From SXXZ01 sp041177965 (GTDB lineage: Bacteria; Verrucomicrobiota; Verrucomicrobiia; Limisphaerales; UBA9464), in the NCBI GenBank assembly GCA_041177965.1, contig JBEGWF010000102.1:10773-74772 (forward strand): 64,000 bases of DNA, in the 5' to 3' direction. The position numbers were made by a program, and so were the translations under genes. Below, one piece after another: positions 54,675-63,872 of this stretch. The notes under the pieces are model-generated. The model was not told the origin of the DNA, made no database searches, and worked only from the letters and a program-made list of their open reading frames with translations. How positions within the stretch are numbered: position 1 is the first letter of the stretch; each line of letters opens with the position of its first letter.

Positions 54675-56435
54675 ATGTTGCGATCATTGAGTCTGGCGTT
54701 GGCGGTATCGTGGGTGCTGGTTCCGGCCGCTGGCTGGGCGGCCGATGCCGATGCGGCGCTGCGGGCCTTCTACCAGCGGCGTCTGGACACCGCGTTTCGC
54801 CTGGAACCCACCACGGCCACCCTCCTGGGCGATCACCGGTTCGATGATCAATTGGAGGACGTCTCCAAGGCCTCCCGGGCGCGATGGGTGGCCGAGACCC
54901 GCGCCTGCCTCAAGGCCCTGCCCAAGGAGGTGGATTACCGGTCCCTCAGCCGCGATGGGCAGATCGATTTCGAGATCTTCAAACACGACCTCGAGGCTTC
55001 GTTGTGGTTGAACGACAACACCCGACCCTTCGAGGACGATCCACGGGTGTACGGCGCCTATGTCAGCGACAGCGTGTATTCGCTGCTCGCCCAGTCGACG
55101 CTGCCGAAGGAGACCAACCTCCGGAATGCGATCGCCCGTATGCGCAAGATCCCGGCGATCCTCGACGAGGCCGAGCGGACCCTGCGGCATCCGCCGAAGT
55201 CCATCCTCGAAACGGCCATCCGGCAGAACAAGGGGGCCATCGCGTTCTACGAGTCGGAGGTCTTGGAGCTGGCCGGCCAAACGCCGCAGCGCGCCGAACT
55301 CCAGGCGGCCGCCGCACCGGTGGTGGCCCGACTGAAGCGGTTTCAGGAGTTCCTCGAGAAAGACCTGATGGCCCGGGCGACCGGAGAGTGGCGGTTGGGG
55401 CGGAAACGGTTCGCTCAGAAACTCGAATGGGTGCTGGATGCCGGCGTGGGCGCCGACCAGGTGCTGGCCGATGCCGAGTCGGAGTTCGTCCGGGTGAATG
55501 GCGAGTTGCGGGTGATTTCCCGTCAGCTATGGAGCCGGTATTTTCCGAAGCAGCCCATCCCCCCGGATGATACCGAAGGCCGTCGCCTGCTGGTGGCCCG
55601 CGTGATCGAGGCGGTGAGCCAGGAGCACGGTGCCGCCGAAGCCTTGGTCGGCGACGCGCGCGCTTCGGTCGATCGAATCAAGGCCTTCATCCGCGAACGG
55701 GACATCCTCCGCCTGCCCGAGCCCGACCGATGTCAGGTCATCGAGATGCCCGAGTTCAAGCGGGGCAACTCTCTGGCCTACATGGAATCGGCCCCTCCCT
55801 TGGATCCGGCGGCGGTGAGCTTCTATGCGGTCAGTCCGCCACCGGCCGACTGGGGAGCCGATCGGGTCCGGAGCTTCCTGGAGGAGTACAACCGGCACAT
55901 GCTCCAGATCCTCACGATCCACGAGGCCTATCCGGGCCACTACGTGCAGCTCGAGTACGCCAATCGATCGACCTCGCCGATCCGGCGCGTGCTCCAATCG
56001 GGAGCGTTTGTCGAGGGGTGGGCGGTGTACACCGAGCAGATGATGCTCGATCAGGGCTACGCCGACGGGGATCTGCGGGTGCGACTGATGCAGCTCAAGT
56101 TCTACCTGCGAGCCGTGGTGAACGCGATCCTCGACCACCGGTTGCATTGCAGTCGCATGACCGACGAGGCGGCCATGGACCTGATGGTGAAGGGGGCGTT
56201 CCAGTCCGAGGGCGAGGCCCGCCTGAAGCTCATCCGCGCCAAGCAGACCAGCACCCAGTTGAGCACCTACTTCGTGGGTCGGATGGCCCATCACCGTCTG
56301 CGGCAGGAGATCGAACGGGAGATGGGAGACCGCTTCGAACTGGGGCGCTACCACGAGGCGGTGATCAGCCACGGATCGGTGCCGACCAAGTACCTGCCGG
56401 AACTGGTGAGGGCCCGTTTGAAGCAGCCCCGCTGA
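54675..56435 (+). CDS. DUF885 metallopeptidase-like protein
   Basis: A 586-residue exported protein (signal peptide about 1-22). The DUF885 family hallmark HEAYPGH lies at residues 416-422 and is a likely zinc-binding site; 'FVEGWAVYTEQMM' follows, as in these peptidase-like proteins. It is probably a periplasmic carboxypeptidase-like enzyme. The start ATG at 54675 is divergent from the propeller gene (210-bp gap). Confidence 0.82.
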   Translation: MLRSLSLALAVSWVLVPAAGWAADADAALRAFYQRRLDTAFRLEPTTATLLGDHRFDDQLEDVSKASRARWVAETRACLKALPKEVDYRSLSRDGQIDFEIFKHDLEASLWLNDNTRPFEDDPRVYGAYVSDSVYSLLAQSTLPKETNLRNAIARMRKIPAILDEAERTLRHPPKSILETAIRQNKGAIAFYESEVLELAGQTPQRAELQAAAAPVVARLKRFQEFLEKDLMARATGEWRLGRKRFAQKLEWVLDAGVGADQVLADAESEFVRVNGELRVISRQLWSRYFPKQPIPPDDTEGRRLLVARVIEAVSQEHGAAEALVGDARASVDRIKAFIRERDILRLPEPDRCQVIEMPEFKRGNSLAYMESAPPLDPAAVSFYAVSPPPADWGADRVRSFLEEYNRHMLQILTIHEAYPGHYVQLEYANRSTSPIRRVLQSGAFVEGWAVYTEQMMLDQGYADGDLRVRLMQLKFYLRAVVNAILDHRLHCSRMTDEAAMDLMVKGAFQSEGEARLKLIRAKQTSTQLSTYFVGRMAHHRLRQEIEREMGDRFELGRYHEAVISHGSVPTKYLPELVRARLKQPR

Positions 56436-56454
56436 ACCCACGGGCACCACCCGC

Positions 56455-56841
56455 TCAGCGCAGCAGCAGGACCACCCGCGAGTGGGCGAAGACCACGTCC
56501 GGATCGCGTTGCAGGGCCTCGAAGTAGCTGCGCGGAAACCCGTGGCCTTCTTCCGAGGCGACCAGCATGCGGCGGGTTTGGGCCATCAATCCTTCGGCAT
56601 CGGCGGCCGAGACGGGGATGCGGCGGTCGAGGGCTTCATCGATGCTGACGATGTGACGCGACAGCGGGTGCAGCCAGGCGAACCAGGGGTCGTCGGACAG
56701 GAGGCGGAGGAAGTGGTTGGGCGAAGGGATCGGCCCGACCGCCGCCTCGTAGCCGACCCGCTCGGATTCCAGGAGGGTCTTGTGGAGTTCCAGCAACGCC
56801 TCGCGGACTTCCTTCAATCGGGCCGGGGTCTCTTTCACCAT
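56455..56841 (-). CDS. Small helical protein of unknown function
   Basis: A 128-residue soluble helical protein. It has 'LLELHKTLLESERVGYE', 'SPNHFLRLLSDDPWFAWLHPLS' and 'SYFEALQRDPDVV'. No motif identifies it; I recall similar short proteins in proteobacteria but cannot name the family. It starts 91 bp before the end of the Cu-ATPase gene on the same strand. Confidence 0.6.
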   Translation of the reverse strand: MVKETPARLKEVREALLELHKTLLESERVGYEAAVGPIPSPNHFLRLLSDDPWFAWLHPLSRHIVSIDEALDRRIPVSAADAEGLMAQTRRMLVASEEGHGFPRSYFEALQRDPDVVFAHSRVVLLLR

Positions 56842-56932
56842 CGCCCACCAGAGTCGCGCTGAAACGCCCGGAGGGCAAACCGGGATCCGGGCGGCCGATC
56901 CGGGAATGGCGGACTCCGGCGAGGACCCCTGT

Positions 56933-59680
56933 TCAAGAGGGACGCCAACGGAGGTTGCGGCGGAGGGTCTCGACCAGCGCGCACGCGAAGATCATGCCCG
57001 CCAGCATTCCCAGGCTCATGCCCGCGTAGGCGATGAGGAATTGGTGGGGGTGTCCCGGGCCTGCCCAACGGAGCGCGACCGTCGCGCCCCAGTCCATGCC
57101 GCCGGCCATCGACACGGCCAGTGCCGCCGCGACCGCCCATCGCAGTCCGGCCCGAGGCCAGGCGAGGATCGCGGTCTTCATGAAAGGGAGTCCGCCCGCG
57201 ACCATGGCCACGGTCATCCAGGGGACTCCCGATCCGAAGCCGAAATGGCGGTGTCCCGAGCAGCACAGGCAGATCCCGTCGCGCATCACCCGGTCGAAGC
57301 CGGCATCGACCCACCAACCCACGAGCATGGCGAGGTTGGCCGGCCCGAGCATGCCCCAAACCATCGGACCCCAGTCGCTGGGCCGCAGGCCCGGGGGGCG
57401 GTTCTCCGTCGCCGTTGCGGGCGCACCGCTGGAGAACCAGGCGCCGAGGATCGCCAGCGCGACCGCCAGCGATGCCGGTCCGGGCGTGAGGTGGCCCAGC
57501 CAGATCAGCAGCGGCGGTTGCAGAAGGAAGCCCGCCCGCAGCATCCACGGGTGCCACCGGTTGCGGCGAACGCTCTCGGGCGGCTCCGTGGGGTGGCAGG
57601 AAGCTCCCCTCCAGGCCCGCCACCCGACCACTGCGCTGCTGCCTCCCATCAGCAGGGCCGCCACCACCGGGTGCAGGTTTCCCGTGGCGGCCAGCACCAT
57701 GCCGATCCCGTTGTAGGCCACGGCGAAGCGGAGGTTCCCGCGGATGGAATCGCGAACCGCCCGGGCCAACGCCACGGCCTCGGGGATCTGTCGGAGATCG
57801 CCGCCGCACAGGATCACCTCGGCGGTGGCGGTGGCCAGCGGCGCCCCCTCCAGCAATCCGATGCCGACATCGGCGGCCGCCAGCGCCGGGGCGTCGTTGA
57901 TCCCGTCCCCGATGAAGAGGACCCGGTGCCCTTCGGCCTGCCAACGCTGGACCCTCTCGGCCTTCTCGACCGGGCTCAGGCTGCCGTCGAACCGGCCGTC
58001 CGCCTCCAAGGCGGCCAAATCCGGCAGGGCCTCCCGGATGCGTTCGGGCCGGTCACCGGACAACACCCGTGGGGTGACGCCCATGCCTTCCAGGGTTTCC
58101 AGGGTGGCGGCGGCGGAGGATCTGGGACGCTCGCGAACCAGGGCCACCGCCACGGGTCGGCCCGCGGCCGATACCCACACCCGGCTCCCTGTTCCCACGA
58201 GGCGGGCCTCGAGGGCCGGCTCGTCCCCGGATTCCCAGGCCCAGTCCCGCTGGCCGATGCGCACCGTGATGGTGGCTTCCTGTCCCACGCGGACGCGGGC
58301 CTCGACCCCACGGGCCGGGACGACCTGGAATCCCTCGACGCGGATCTCCGCCGAAGGATCCGGTCGCCATCCGTGGAAGGCGCGGGCGATCGGGTGGTGG
58401 CTGAGGGATTGCACCGCGCCGATGACCGCCATCCAGCGTGCGCGTTCGGTCGCGTCTCCCGCGGTGACTCCATCGATCAGGCTCAGCCGCGGTTCGGTGA
58501 GCGTCCCGGTCTTGTCGAAGGCGGCGAGGGTCACCGAGGCGAGGCGTTCCAGCGCACGGGCATCCCTCACCACGAGCCCCCGGGCGGCCAGGGTGGCCAT
58601 GCCCTGCCAGAGTCCCAGCGGCGTGGCGAGGCCCAGGGCGCAGGGGCAGGCCACCAGCAGCACCGAGAGTCCGCGAAAGAGCCCTGCGGCCCAATCGCCC
58701 TGCGATCCCGACCATAGAAACGCACCGAGGGCCGTCAGGATCACCACCGGGAGGAAGATGCGGGCCAGCCGGTCGGCCTGCTCCTGGGCCCGGCTCGACG
58801 ACAGGGTGGCTCGCGAGGCCTCGACCCGTCGGATCAGCGCGTCGAGGCCCCGCTGGAGGCCCTGGTAGCGGCTCTCGATGATCAGTTCGGCGTCTTCGCT
58901 GAAGGCGCCCGCCTTCACGAGGTCCCCGACCCGTCGCACCACCGGTTCGGGTTCACCGGTCAACGGAGTCTCCCGCACGAAGCCCTCGCCCCGGATCACC
59001 ACGCCATCGATGGGGACGGGTTCCCCCGGAAGCACCCGGATCCGGTCGCCCACGACGATGTCCCGCACGGGGACCATCGCCTCGGGGGTGCCCATCCTGC
59101 GGGCCTGGGCGAAGGTCTCGTCGAGTCGGCGGGTCTCGCGCAGGGCCCGTTCCCGGGCGCCCGCCGTCAGGGCCTTGCCCGCGCTATAGACCGTCAGGAG
59201 CACGGCCACCACCTCGTAGTACACCGGTCCGGAACCCCGGAAGCTCGACAGCAGCGACGCCCCGAACGCGCCCAGCACGCCCGAGACGAAGAGCAGTTCG
59301 AGGCCCAGGCTCCGTCGGCAGGCGCAGTCCCAGGCGGCCCGGACCAGTGGGGCGCCCAGCAAACCGAGGACGGCGAGGGTCGAGACGATCAGCAGACCGT
59401 GCAGGCCGTGGCGTACCGCCCCCTCGGGTTCCGAGAGATTCAGGGCGAAACCGACGAGCATCGTCTGGCTGGCGATCACCGCCCCCACGACGATGCGGAA
59501 GATGGCGCGGCCTCGTGCGGGGTCCCGTTCGCCGGAGTCCGCGGGGCGTTCCCCCAGCAGGCGACACCCATAGCAGCAGTACTGGTCGTGGCCGGGGCCC
59601 GCGGAGCGTTCGGCGCGGGGCAGGGGGCCCTGGCAGTGGGCACACAGCGCCGTTGCGGGAATGGGTTCGATACCGGACAT
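56933..59680 (-). CDS. Copper-type P1B-ATPase with Cys-rich N-terminus and extra C-terminal membrane domain
   Basis: A 915-residue protein. The N-terminus has a CcoI/FixI-type cysteine cluster (Cys13, 16, 35, 36, 39) and no HMA domain. The ATPase core has 'TGEP' (actuator, Ser replaced by Pro), 'VACPCALGLATP', 'DKTGTLT', 'SHHPIARA' and the Cu-type 'MGGSSAVVGW' near residue 685. Residues about 695-915 form an extra domain of five or six membrane helices with a Cys/His cluster ('CLCCSGHRHFGFG') near residue 805, which is unlike standard CopA or CcoI. It may carry Cu to periplasmic enzymes. Confidence 0.88.
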   Translation of the reverse strand: MSGIEPIPATALCAHCQGPLPRAERSAGPGHDQYCCYGCRLLGERPADSGERDPARGRAIFRIVVGAVIASQTMLVGFALNLSEPEGAVRHGLHGLLIVSTLAVLGLLGAPLVRAAWDCACRRSLGLELLFVSGVLGAFGASLLSSFRGSGPVYYEVVAVLLTVYSAGKALTAGARERALRETRRLDETFAQARRMGTPEAMVPVRDIVVGDRIRVLPGEPVPIDGVVIRGEGFVRETPLTGEPEPVVRRVGDLVKAGAFSEDAELIIESRYQGLQRGLDALIRRVEASRATLSSSRAQEQADRLARIFLPVVILTALGAFLWSGSQGDWAAGLFRGLSVLLVACPCALGLATPLGLWQGMATLAARGLVVRDARALERLASVTLAAFDKTGTLTEPRLSLIDGVTAGDATERARWMAVIGAVQSLSHHPIARAFHGWRPDPSAEIRVEGFQVVPARGVEARVRVGQEATITVRIGQRDWAWESGDEPALEARLVGTGSRVWVSAAGRPVAVALVRERPRSSAAATLETLEGMGVTPRVLSGDRPERIREALPDLAALEADGRFDGSLSPVEKAERVQRWQAEGHRVLFIGDGINDAPALAAADVGIGLLEGAPLATATAEVILCGGDLRQIPEAVALARAVRDSIRGNLRFAVAYNGIGMVLAATGNLHPVVAALLMGGSSAVVGWRAWRGASCHPTEPPESVRRNRWHPWMLRAGFLLQPPLLIWLGHLTPGPASLAVALAILGAWFSSGAPATATENRPPGLRPSDWGPMVWGMLGPANLAMLVGWWVDAGFDRVMRDGICLCCSGHRHFGFGSGVPWMTVAMVAGGLPFMKTAILAWPRAGLRWAVAAALAVSMAGGMDWGATVALRWAGPGHPHQFLIAYAGMSLGMLAGMIFACALVETLRRNLRWRPS

Positions 59681-59695
59681 GGGTGCGGTCGCGGG

Positions 59696-60322
59696 CTAGG
59701 GTTCCGGTGTCTTCCTCGCGGAACGGACCACCGACAGGGTCAACGGTCCCGGGATCAGGCTCCGGAGAAGGTCGGATTTCCGTTCGGCCGCGGACCATTC
59801 CTCGTCGATCTGGCCGGGGGCCTCCGCCCTCAGTTCCACCCTGTTGCCAGAGCGGACCACCGTGATGCCGCGGACCGCCCCGAGGTGACGGCGGTCCCAT
59901 CCGTCGGCGGTGCGCAGGCAGGCGGCCATCCAGCGCACCCGGTCCTGGTCGGTCTGCGAAAGGCCGAGGAGATCCTCGTGGCCCGGATCGGGCAGGGCTT
60001 TGCGGTGGTAGCGGGCCGTGGCGGCCACGCAACGCACCTCGTCGGGCGTCAGCGCCGTCCACGGGAACTCTCGGATGAGCCGGGCCGAGGCCTTGTGGTG
60101 TCCGCGCCCCCCGGGTCCGGTGGCCGACCAACCGGTGTCGTGCAGCAACGCGGCGCATTCCAACAACCGCCGCTCGGCCGGTCCGTACCGATGGATCGGG
60201 CGCAGGCCGTCGAAGAGCTCCAGGGCCAGACGGGTGACCTGCCGTGCGTGTTCGGGCTCGCGCTCGTGGCGGGCCAGCAGTACGGCCGTCTCCTGCTGCA
60301 GTGGGGTGGCGCTGGGGTTCAT
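59696..60322 (-). CDS. HD-domain phosphohydrolase-like protein
   Basis: A 208-residue protein with the HD motif 'ECAALLHDTGW' and upstream 'HARQVTRLALELFDGL', resembling the C-terminal HD region of Ppx/GppA-like phosphatases. The substrate is unknown, and a nucleotide or polyphosphate ester is possible. The ATG at 60322 starts just upstream of the block. It is divergent from dut (111 bp apart) and ends 16 bp before the Cu-ATPase gene. Confidence 0.75.
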   Translation of the reverse strand: MNPSATPLQQETAVLLARHEREPEHARQVTRLALELFDGLRPIHRYGPAERRLLECAALLHDTGWSATGPGGRGHHKASARLIREFPWTALTPDEVRCVAATARYHRKALPDPGHEDLLGLSQTDQDRVRWMAACLRTADGWDRRHLGAVRGITVVRSGNRVELRAEAPGQIDEEWSAAERKSDLLRSLIPGPLTLSVVRSARKTPEP

Positions 60323-60433
60323 GCCCGGGCGACCCGGATGGAATCCGAGTCGGGCGGGGTTGTCGCCTCCGGAGTGGACCCGCGGCTCTTTTGCGCTTCC
60401 GCCGGGGCTGCCCCGCCGCGATTCTCCGGACCC

Positions 60434-60814
60434 ATGGAGACACCCGACCAGTTGCGTGAACTCTTCCGCATGCAGAAGGCCCTCAATGCCCGGATCGGCG
60501 TCCACACCGACGCCATGACCGAGGCCGAGAAGACCCAGTGGATCCTCAACTACTGCCGGGCCATATCCCAGGAACTGGCGGAACTGACCGACAGCGTGCC
60601 CTGGAAGTGGTGGGCCAAGTACCAGAAGTTCGACGAACAGAACGCCCGGGTCGAGGTCGTGGACTGCCTCCATTTCCTGATCAGCATGGCGCAGGTCCTG
60701 GGCATGAGCGCCGACGATGTCTTCGCGGCCTATGTGAAGAAGAACGAAGTGAACCTCAAGCGTCAGGATTCGGGTTATCAGGCCAAGGATGCCGACGATT
60801 CGCGTCATATCTGA
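60434..60814 (+). CDS. dut: Dimeric-type dUTP pyrophosphatase
   Basis: A 126-residue all-helical dUTPase (PF08761-like), unlike the common trimeric beta form. The blocks 'LFRMQKALNARIG' and 'RVEVVDCLHFLISMAQVLGMSADDVFAAYVKKN' carry the Glu/Asp metal ligands. It hydrolyses dUTP to dUMP and keeps uracil out of DNA. It is followed by hpt. Confidence 0.85.
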   Translation: METPDQLRELFRMQKALNARIGVHTDAMTEAEKTQWILNYCRAISQELAELTDSVPWKWWAKYQKFDEQNARVEVVDCLHFLISMAQVLGMSADDVFAAYVKKNEVNLKRQDSGYQAKDADDSRHI

Positions 60815-60958
60815 GGCTGGAGGCCCTCGGATTCCGAGGCCGGATTGGACAGCGGGCCGATGCTGTGGCAGTCAATGCGTGGCGCCCGACCCAGCGCCGG
60901 GTCGTGCGCATTCCTGAAAGCCCGGATCAACCATCCATCCCCCCAACGCCACCGCACC

Positions 60959-61582
60959 ATGCCCCTGTCCAAGCCCCCCCTGGCCGAGAAGCTCCACCGC
61001 AGGATCCCGCCCAGCCAACGGCCCGATCTGGCCGGCGTGCTCATCCCCGAGGCCGACCTGCAGAAGCGCATCGCGCTCATGGGTCGGGCCATCGCCCGCG
61101 ACTACGCCGGCAAGGATGTGCTGGTCGTCTCGTTGCTCAGCGGCACCGTGCTCTTCCTGGCCGACCTGCTGCGCCGACTGCCCTTCCCGCTGCGCGTCGA
61201 TTTCCTGGGTGTCTCGAGCTACGGCATGGGAACCGAGTCGGGCAACCTGGTCTTCAACAAGGAACTCAAGCTCGACGTGCGCGGCGCCCATGTCCTGGTC
61301 GTCGACGACATCCTCGACACCGGCAAGACCCTGCGCGCGGTGACCGGGAAGATCGCCGCCATGAAGCCCGCCTCGATCCGCACCTGCGTGCTCCTCGACA
61401 AGAAGGAGCGCCGGGTGGGCAGTTTCGATGCAGACTACGTGGGCTTCCGGATCCCGAACCTCTTCGTCGTGGGCTACGGCCTCGATTTCGCGGAACGCTA
61501 CCGCAACCTGCCGTTCGTCGGGGTTCTGAAACCCGAGGTGTACGCCCCGGCCGAGTCGCCGGCCCGCAAGGCCTCCGCATGA
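60959..61582 (+). CDS. hpt: Hypoxanthine phosphoribosyltransferase
   Basis: A 207-residue type I PRTase that salvages hypoxanthine or guanine with PRPP. The PRPP loop 'VLVVDDILDTGKTLRAV' and 'SLLSGTVLFLADLLRRL' are typical of Hpt. The stop overlaps the moaD start (ATGA). It starts at ATG 60959, 145 bp after dut. Confidence 0.92.
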   Translation: MPLSKPPLAEKLHRRIPPSQRPDLAGVLIPEADLQKRIALMGRAIARDYAGKDVLVVSLLSGTVLFLADLLRRLPFPLRVDFLGVSSYGMGTESGNLVFNKELKLDVRGAHVLVVDDILDTGKTLRAVTGKIAAMKPASIRTCVLLDKKERRVGSFDADYVGFRIPNLFVVGYGLDFAERYRNLPFVGVLKPEVYAPAESPARKASA

Positions 61583-61824
61583 CGATCCCGGTCACATTCT
61601 GGTCGTATTTCGCGGACCTGGCCGGTCGCGCAGAGATGAAGGTGGAGCTGCCCGACGGGGCCACCGTCGGGCAACTGCTCGAGGCCGTGTACCGGGACCA
61701 CCCGGTCCTGGCGGACCTGCGACGTTCGACCCTCATCGCCGTGGGGGTCGAGTACCAGGACGCGTCCCATGTCCTGAACGGGGGCGATCAAGTTTCGCTC
61801 TTTCCACCCGTCCAAGGCGGATGA
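61579..61824 (+). CDS. moaD: Molybdopterin synthase sulfur carrier subunit MoaD
   Basis: An 81-residue ubiquitin-fold protein. It begins 'VTFWSYFADLAGR' and ends with the required C-terminal 'GG', which is activated as a thiocarboxylate to donate sulfur to molybdopterin. It overlaps both hpt and moaE (ATGA). Confidence 0.92.
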   Translation: MTIPVTFWSYFADLAGRAEMKVELPDGATVGQLLEAVYRDHPVLADLRRSTLIAVGVEYQDASHVLNGGDQVSLFPPVQGG

Positions 61825-62252
61825 AACGCTTCCTTTCCATCACCACCGACCCCATCGACGAGGCGCGCCTGACGGTTCAGAGAAGCCTTTCTCCGGGGAT
61901 GGGCGCGGCGGTGTCGTTCTCCGGGGTCGTCCGGGGCCGGGAGGGCGAGGAGCCGATCCTGGCGCTCGACTACAGTTGCTTCGTCCCCATGGCCGAACAC
62001 CAGTTCCAGAGGTTGTTCGACCGCTTGGCCGAGCGGGGCACGGTGGAATCGGTGCGGTTGGTGCACCGCATCGGGCGGGTGGCCGTGGGCGAGGCCTCGC
62101 TCTGGGTCGAGGTGATCTCCGCCCATCGCGCCGAGGCCTTCGACGCCTGCCAGTGGCTCATCGACGAGATGAAGCGGGTGGTCCCCATCTGGAAGAAGGT
62201 CGTGCCGGTCACCGGCGACCCCTCCGGTTCAGATCGCCACCCACCGGCCTGA
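61821..62252 (+). CDS. moaE: Molybdopterin synthase catalytic subunit MoaE
   Basis: A 143-residue protein with 'SFSGVVRG', 'LDYSCFVPMAE' and the active-site lysine block 'VVPIWKKVV'. With MoaD it converts precursor Z to molybdopterin. Its start overlaps moaD's stop, and its 3' end overlaps the convergent oxidoreductase gene by 24 bp. Confidence 0.93.
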   Translation: MKRFLSITTDPIDEARLTVQRSLSPGMGAAVSFSGVVRGREGEEPILALDYSCFVPMAEHQFQRLFDRLAERGTVESVRLVHRIGRVAVGEASLWVEVISAHRAEAFDACQWLIDEMKRVVPIWKKVVPVTGDPSGSDRHPPA

Positions 62253-63401
62253 CCGGCTGGACCGCAGCACCGCCTCGCACAGGCGCACCTCGTGATGACC
62301 GTCGTCGGCCGTCGCGAACAGCACCGGTGTCTTGCGACCGCTGGCGATGTGCTCGTACACCGCCCGATACTGCATCTTGTGGCTGTCCGGGAACCCCTCG
62401 GGATGTCCGCCCGGGGTGTCGGTGAATCCGGCCACGTCCTCCAGGAATCCGGGGGTGCCGCGCTGGAGCACCTCGTTGGGTCCGTCACGCCGGCCGACGA
62501 GGATCTCGTTGGGTTGCTGGAAATCCCAGCGGGCGCTGCCGCGGGTGCCGTAGATGCCGAGGGAAAGGCTGCATTTCCAACCGGCGGCCACCTGCGAGAT
62601 CGAGGCGTTGGCATGCACGTTCTCGGCGAATCCGTGGTCCGATCGTCCGAAGCGGAGCAGCACGCTGCCGAAGTCCTCCGTGTCCACCGCGTAGGGGGTT
62701 GCGGAACCCTTGCCCGCCTTGGCGAAGGTCTGGATGGCCCCCTTCGGCCGGAAGCGGGTCTTGTGAAAGGTCTCGAGATGCGCAAAGACCCGCTCGGCCC
62801 GGCTTCCCAGGATGAACGAAACCGCGTCGATCCAGTGGGTGCCGATGTCGCCCACGGCGCGTAGTTTGCCGCCTTCTGAGGCCAGCAGGCGCCAGTTGAA
62901 GTCGGTGTCGTGGAGGAGCCAGTCCTGGAAGAAATGGCCCTGCACGTGGATGATCCGGCCGAGATCGCCCCGGGTCACCATCGCCCGCATCTGGAGGATG
63001 GCCGGAAAGAACCGGCACATGTAGTTCACCGCGAAGACCGGCGCGCCGGGTTTTCGGACGGCGGCGACCACCCGGGCCGTCTCCCGGGAGTTCATGCCCA
63101 AGGGCTTCTCGCAGACGACGTGCTTGCCCGCCCGCAGCGCCTTCAGCGACTGCTCCACATGGGCCTTGTTCGGGGAGGTGATGTGGATCACGTCCACGTT
63201 CGGGGATCGCACCAGTGCATCGACATCGTAATCCCCATGCACCTCGGGGATGCCCCATCGGGCGGCGCATTCCCGCGCGGAGGCGGTCGAACCGCAGACG
63301 GCGTTGACCTGCACACCCAGGCGTTTGAGGGCCTCGATATGGACGGGACCGATGAAGCCGGTGCCGATGATGCCGGCGCGGAGCGGGTGCAGGGGGATCA
63401 T
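62229..63401 (-). CDS. Gfo/Idh/MocA-family oxidoreductase
   Basis: A 390-residue NAD(P)-dependent oxidoreductase. It has the Rossmann 'GIIGTGFIGPVH', 'CEKPLGMNSRE' and 'GDIGTHWIDAVSF', typical of the family, which acts mainly on sugars and inositols. The exact substrate is unknown. It stands alone, with a 471-bp gene-free gap upstream. Confidence 0.88.
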   Translation of the reverse strand: MIPLHPLRAGIIGTGFIGPVHIEALKRLGVQVNAVCGSTASARECAARWGIPEVHGDYDVDALVRSPNVDVIHITSPNKAHVEQSLKALRAGKHVVCEKPLGMNSRETARVVAAVRKPGAPVFAVNYMCRFFPAILQMRAMVTRGDLGRIIHVQGHFFQDWLLHDTDFNWRLLASEGGKLRAVGDIGTHWIDAVSFILGSRAERVFAHLETFHKTRFRPKGAIQTFAKAGKGSATPYAVDTEDFGSVLLRFGRSDHGFAENVHANASISQVAAGWKCSLSLGIYGTRGSARWDFQQPNEILVGRRDGPNEVLQRGTPGFLEDVAGFTDTPGGHPEGFPDSHKMQYRAVYEHIASGRKTPVLFATADDGHHEVRLCEAVLRSSRSGRWVAI

Positions 63402-63872
63402 GAGGAGGGTGCTTGGGCGGTGGCGTTTCAGGACGAGATGGGACTCCCGCTCCCTCGGGGACCGAGAATCCTCTTCGGGTTCGGGGTGGGTCCCCAGTGG
63501 AACCCAGATCGTGCCATCTGGGAATCCCCGAAGCGGTTCGCCGGACGATCGGGCGAGCGCATGGGGGGGGCCGACCTCCGAGGTGCATGGGGTAGAACCC
63601 GTCCCCGAACCCCCACTGATAAATCAGTATTCCTGCCGGGGGCGAATGAGGATCCGGCCTATGGGATTCCAACAGAGGATTCTTCCACTTCCCAACGGCT
63701 ACTAATATACATTTGACCAACTACATCGGATTGCTATACCTCCTCCGTCCGTTTGGAACATGTAGTGTCGGCGTCACGTTGACGGTTTGTGGAGGTCGCT
63801 CAGTTATGTCCCCGCAATTGAAGTCTGCTGGTGCAGTTTCCCTCACTCGGTTGAAGAGCGGCCAAAAGTCGT
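63402..63872. other. Gene-free gap before the RRM gene
   Basis: No convincing gene is present on either strand. The gap holds a small palindrome ACTGAT-AA-ATCAGT near 63616-63630 and an AT-rich stretch around 63700-63745 containing a sigma70-like promoter for the RRM gene. The left part is probably the promoter region of the Gfo/Idh gene. Confidence 0.6.
63713..63740 (+). promoter_or_regulatory. Sigma70-like promoter for the RRM protein gene
   Basis: TTGACC and TATACC are separated by 16 bp, within AT-rich sequence that stands out from its surroundings. It would give a 5' UTR of about 125 nt before the RRM start codon. Confidence 0.55.
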
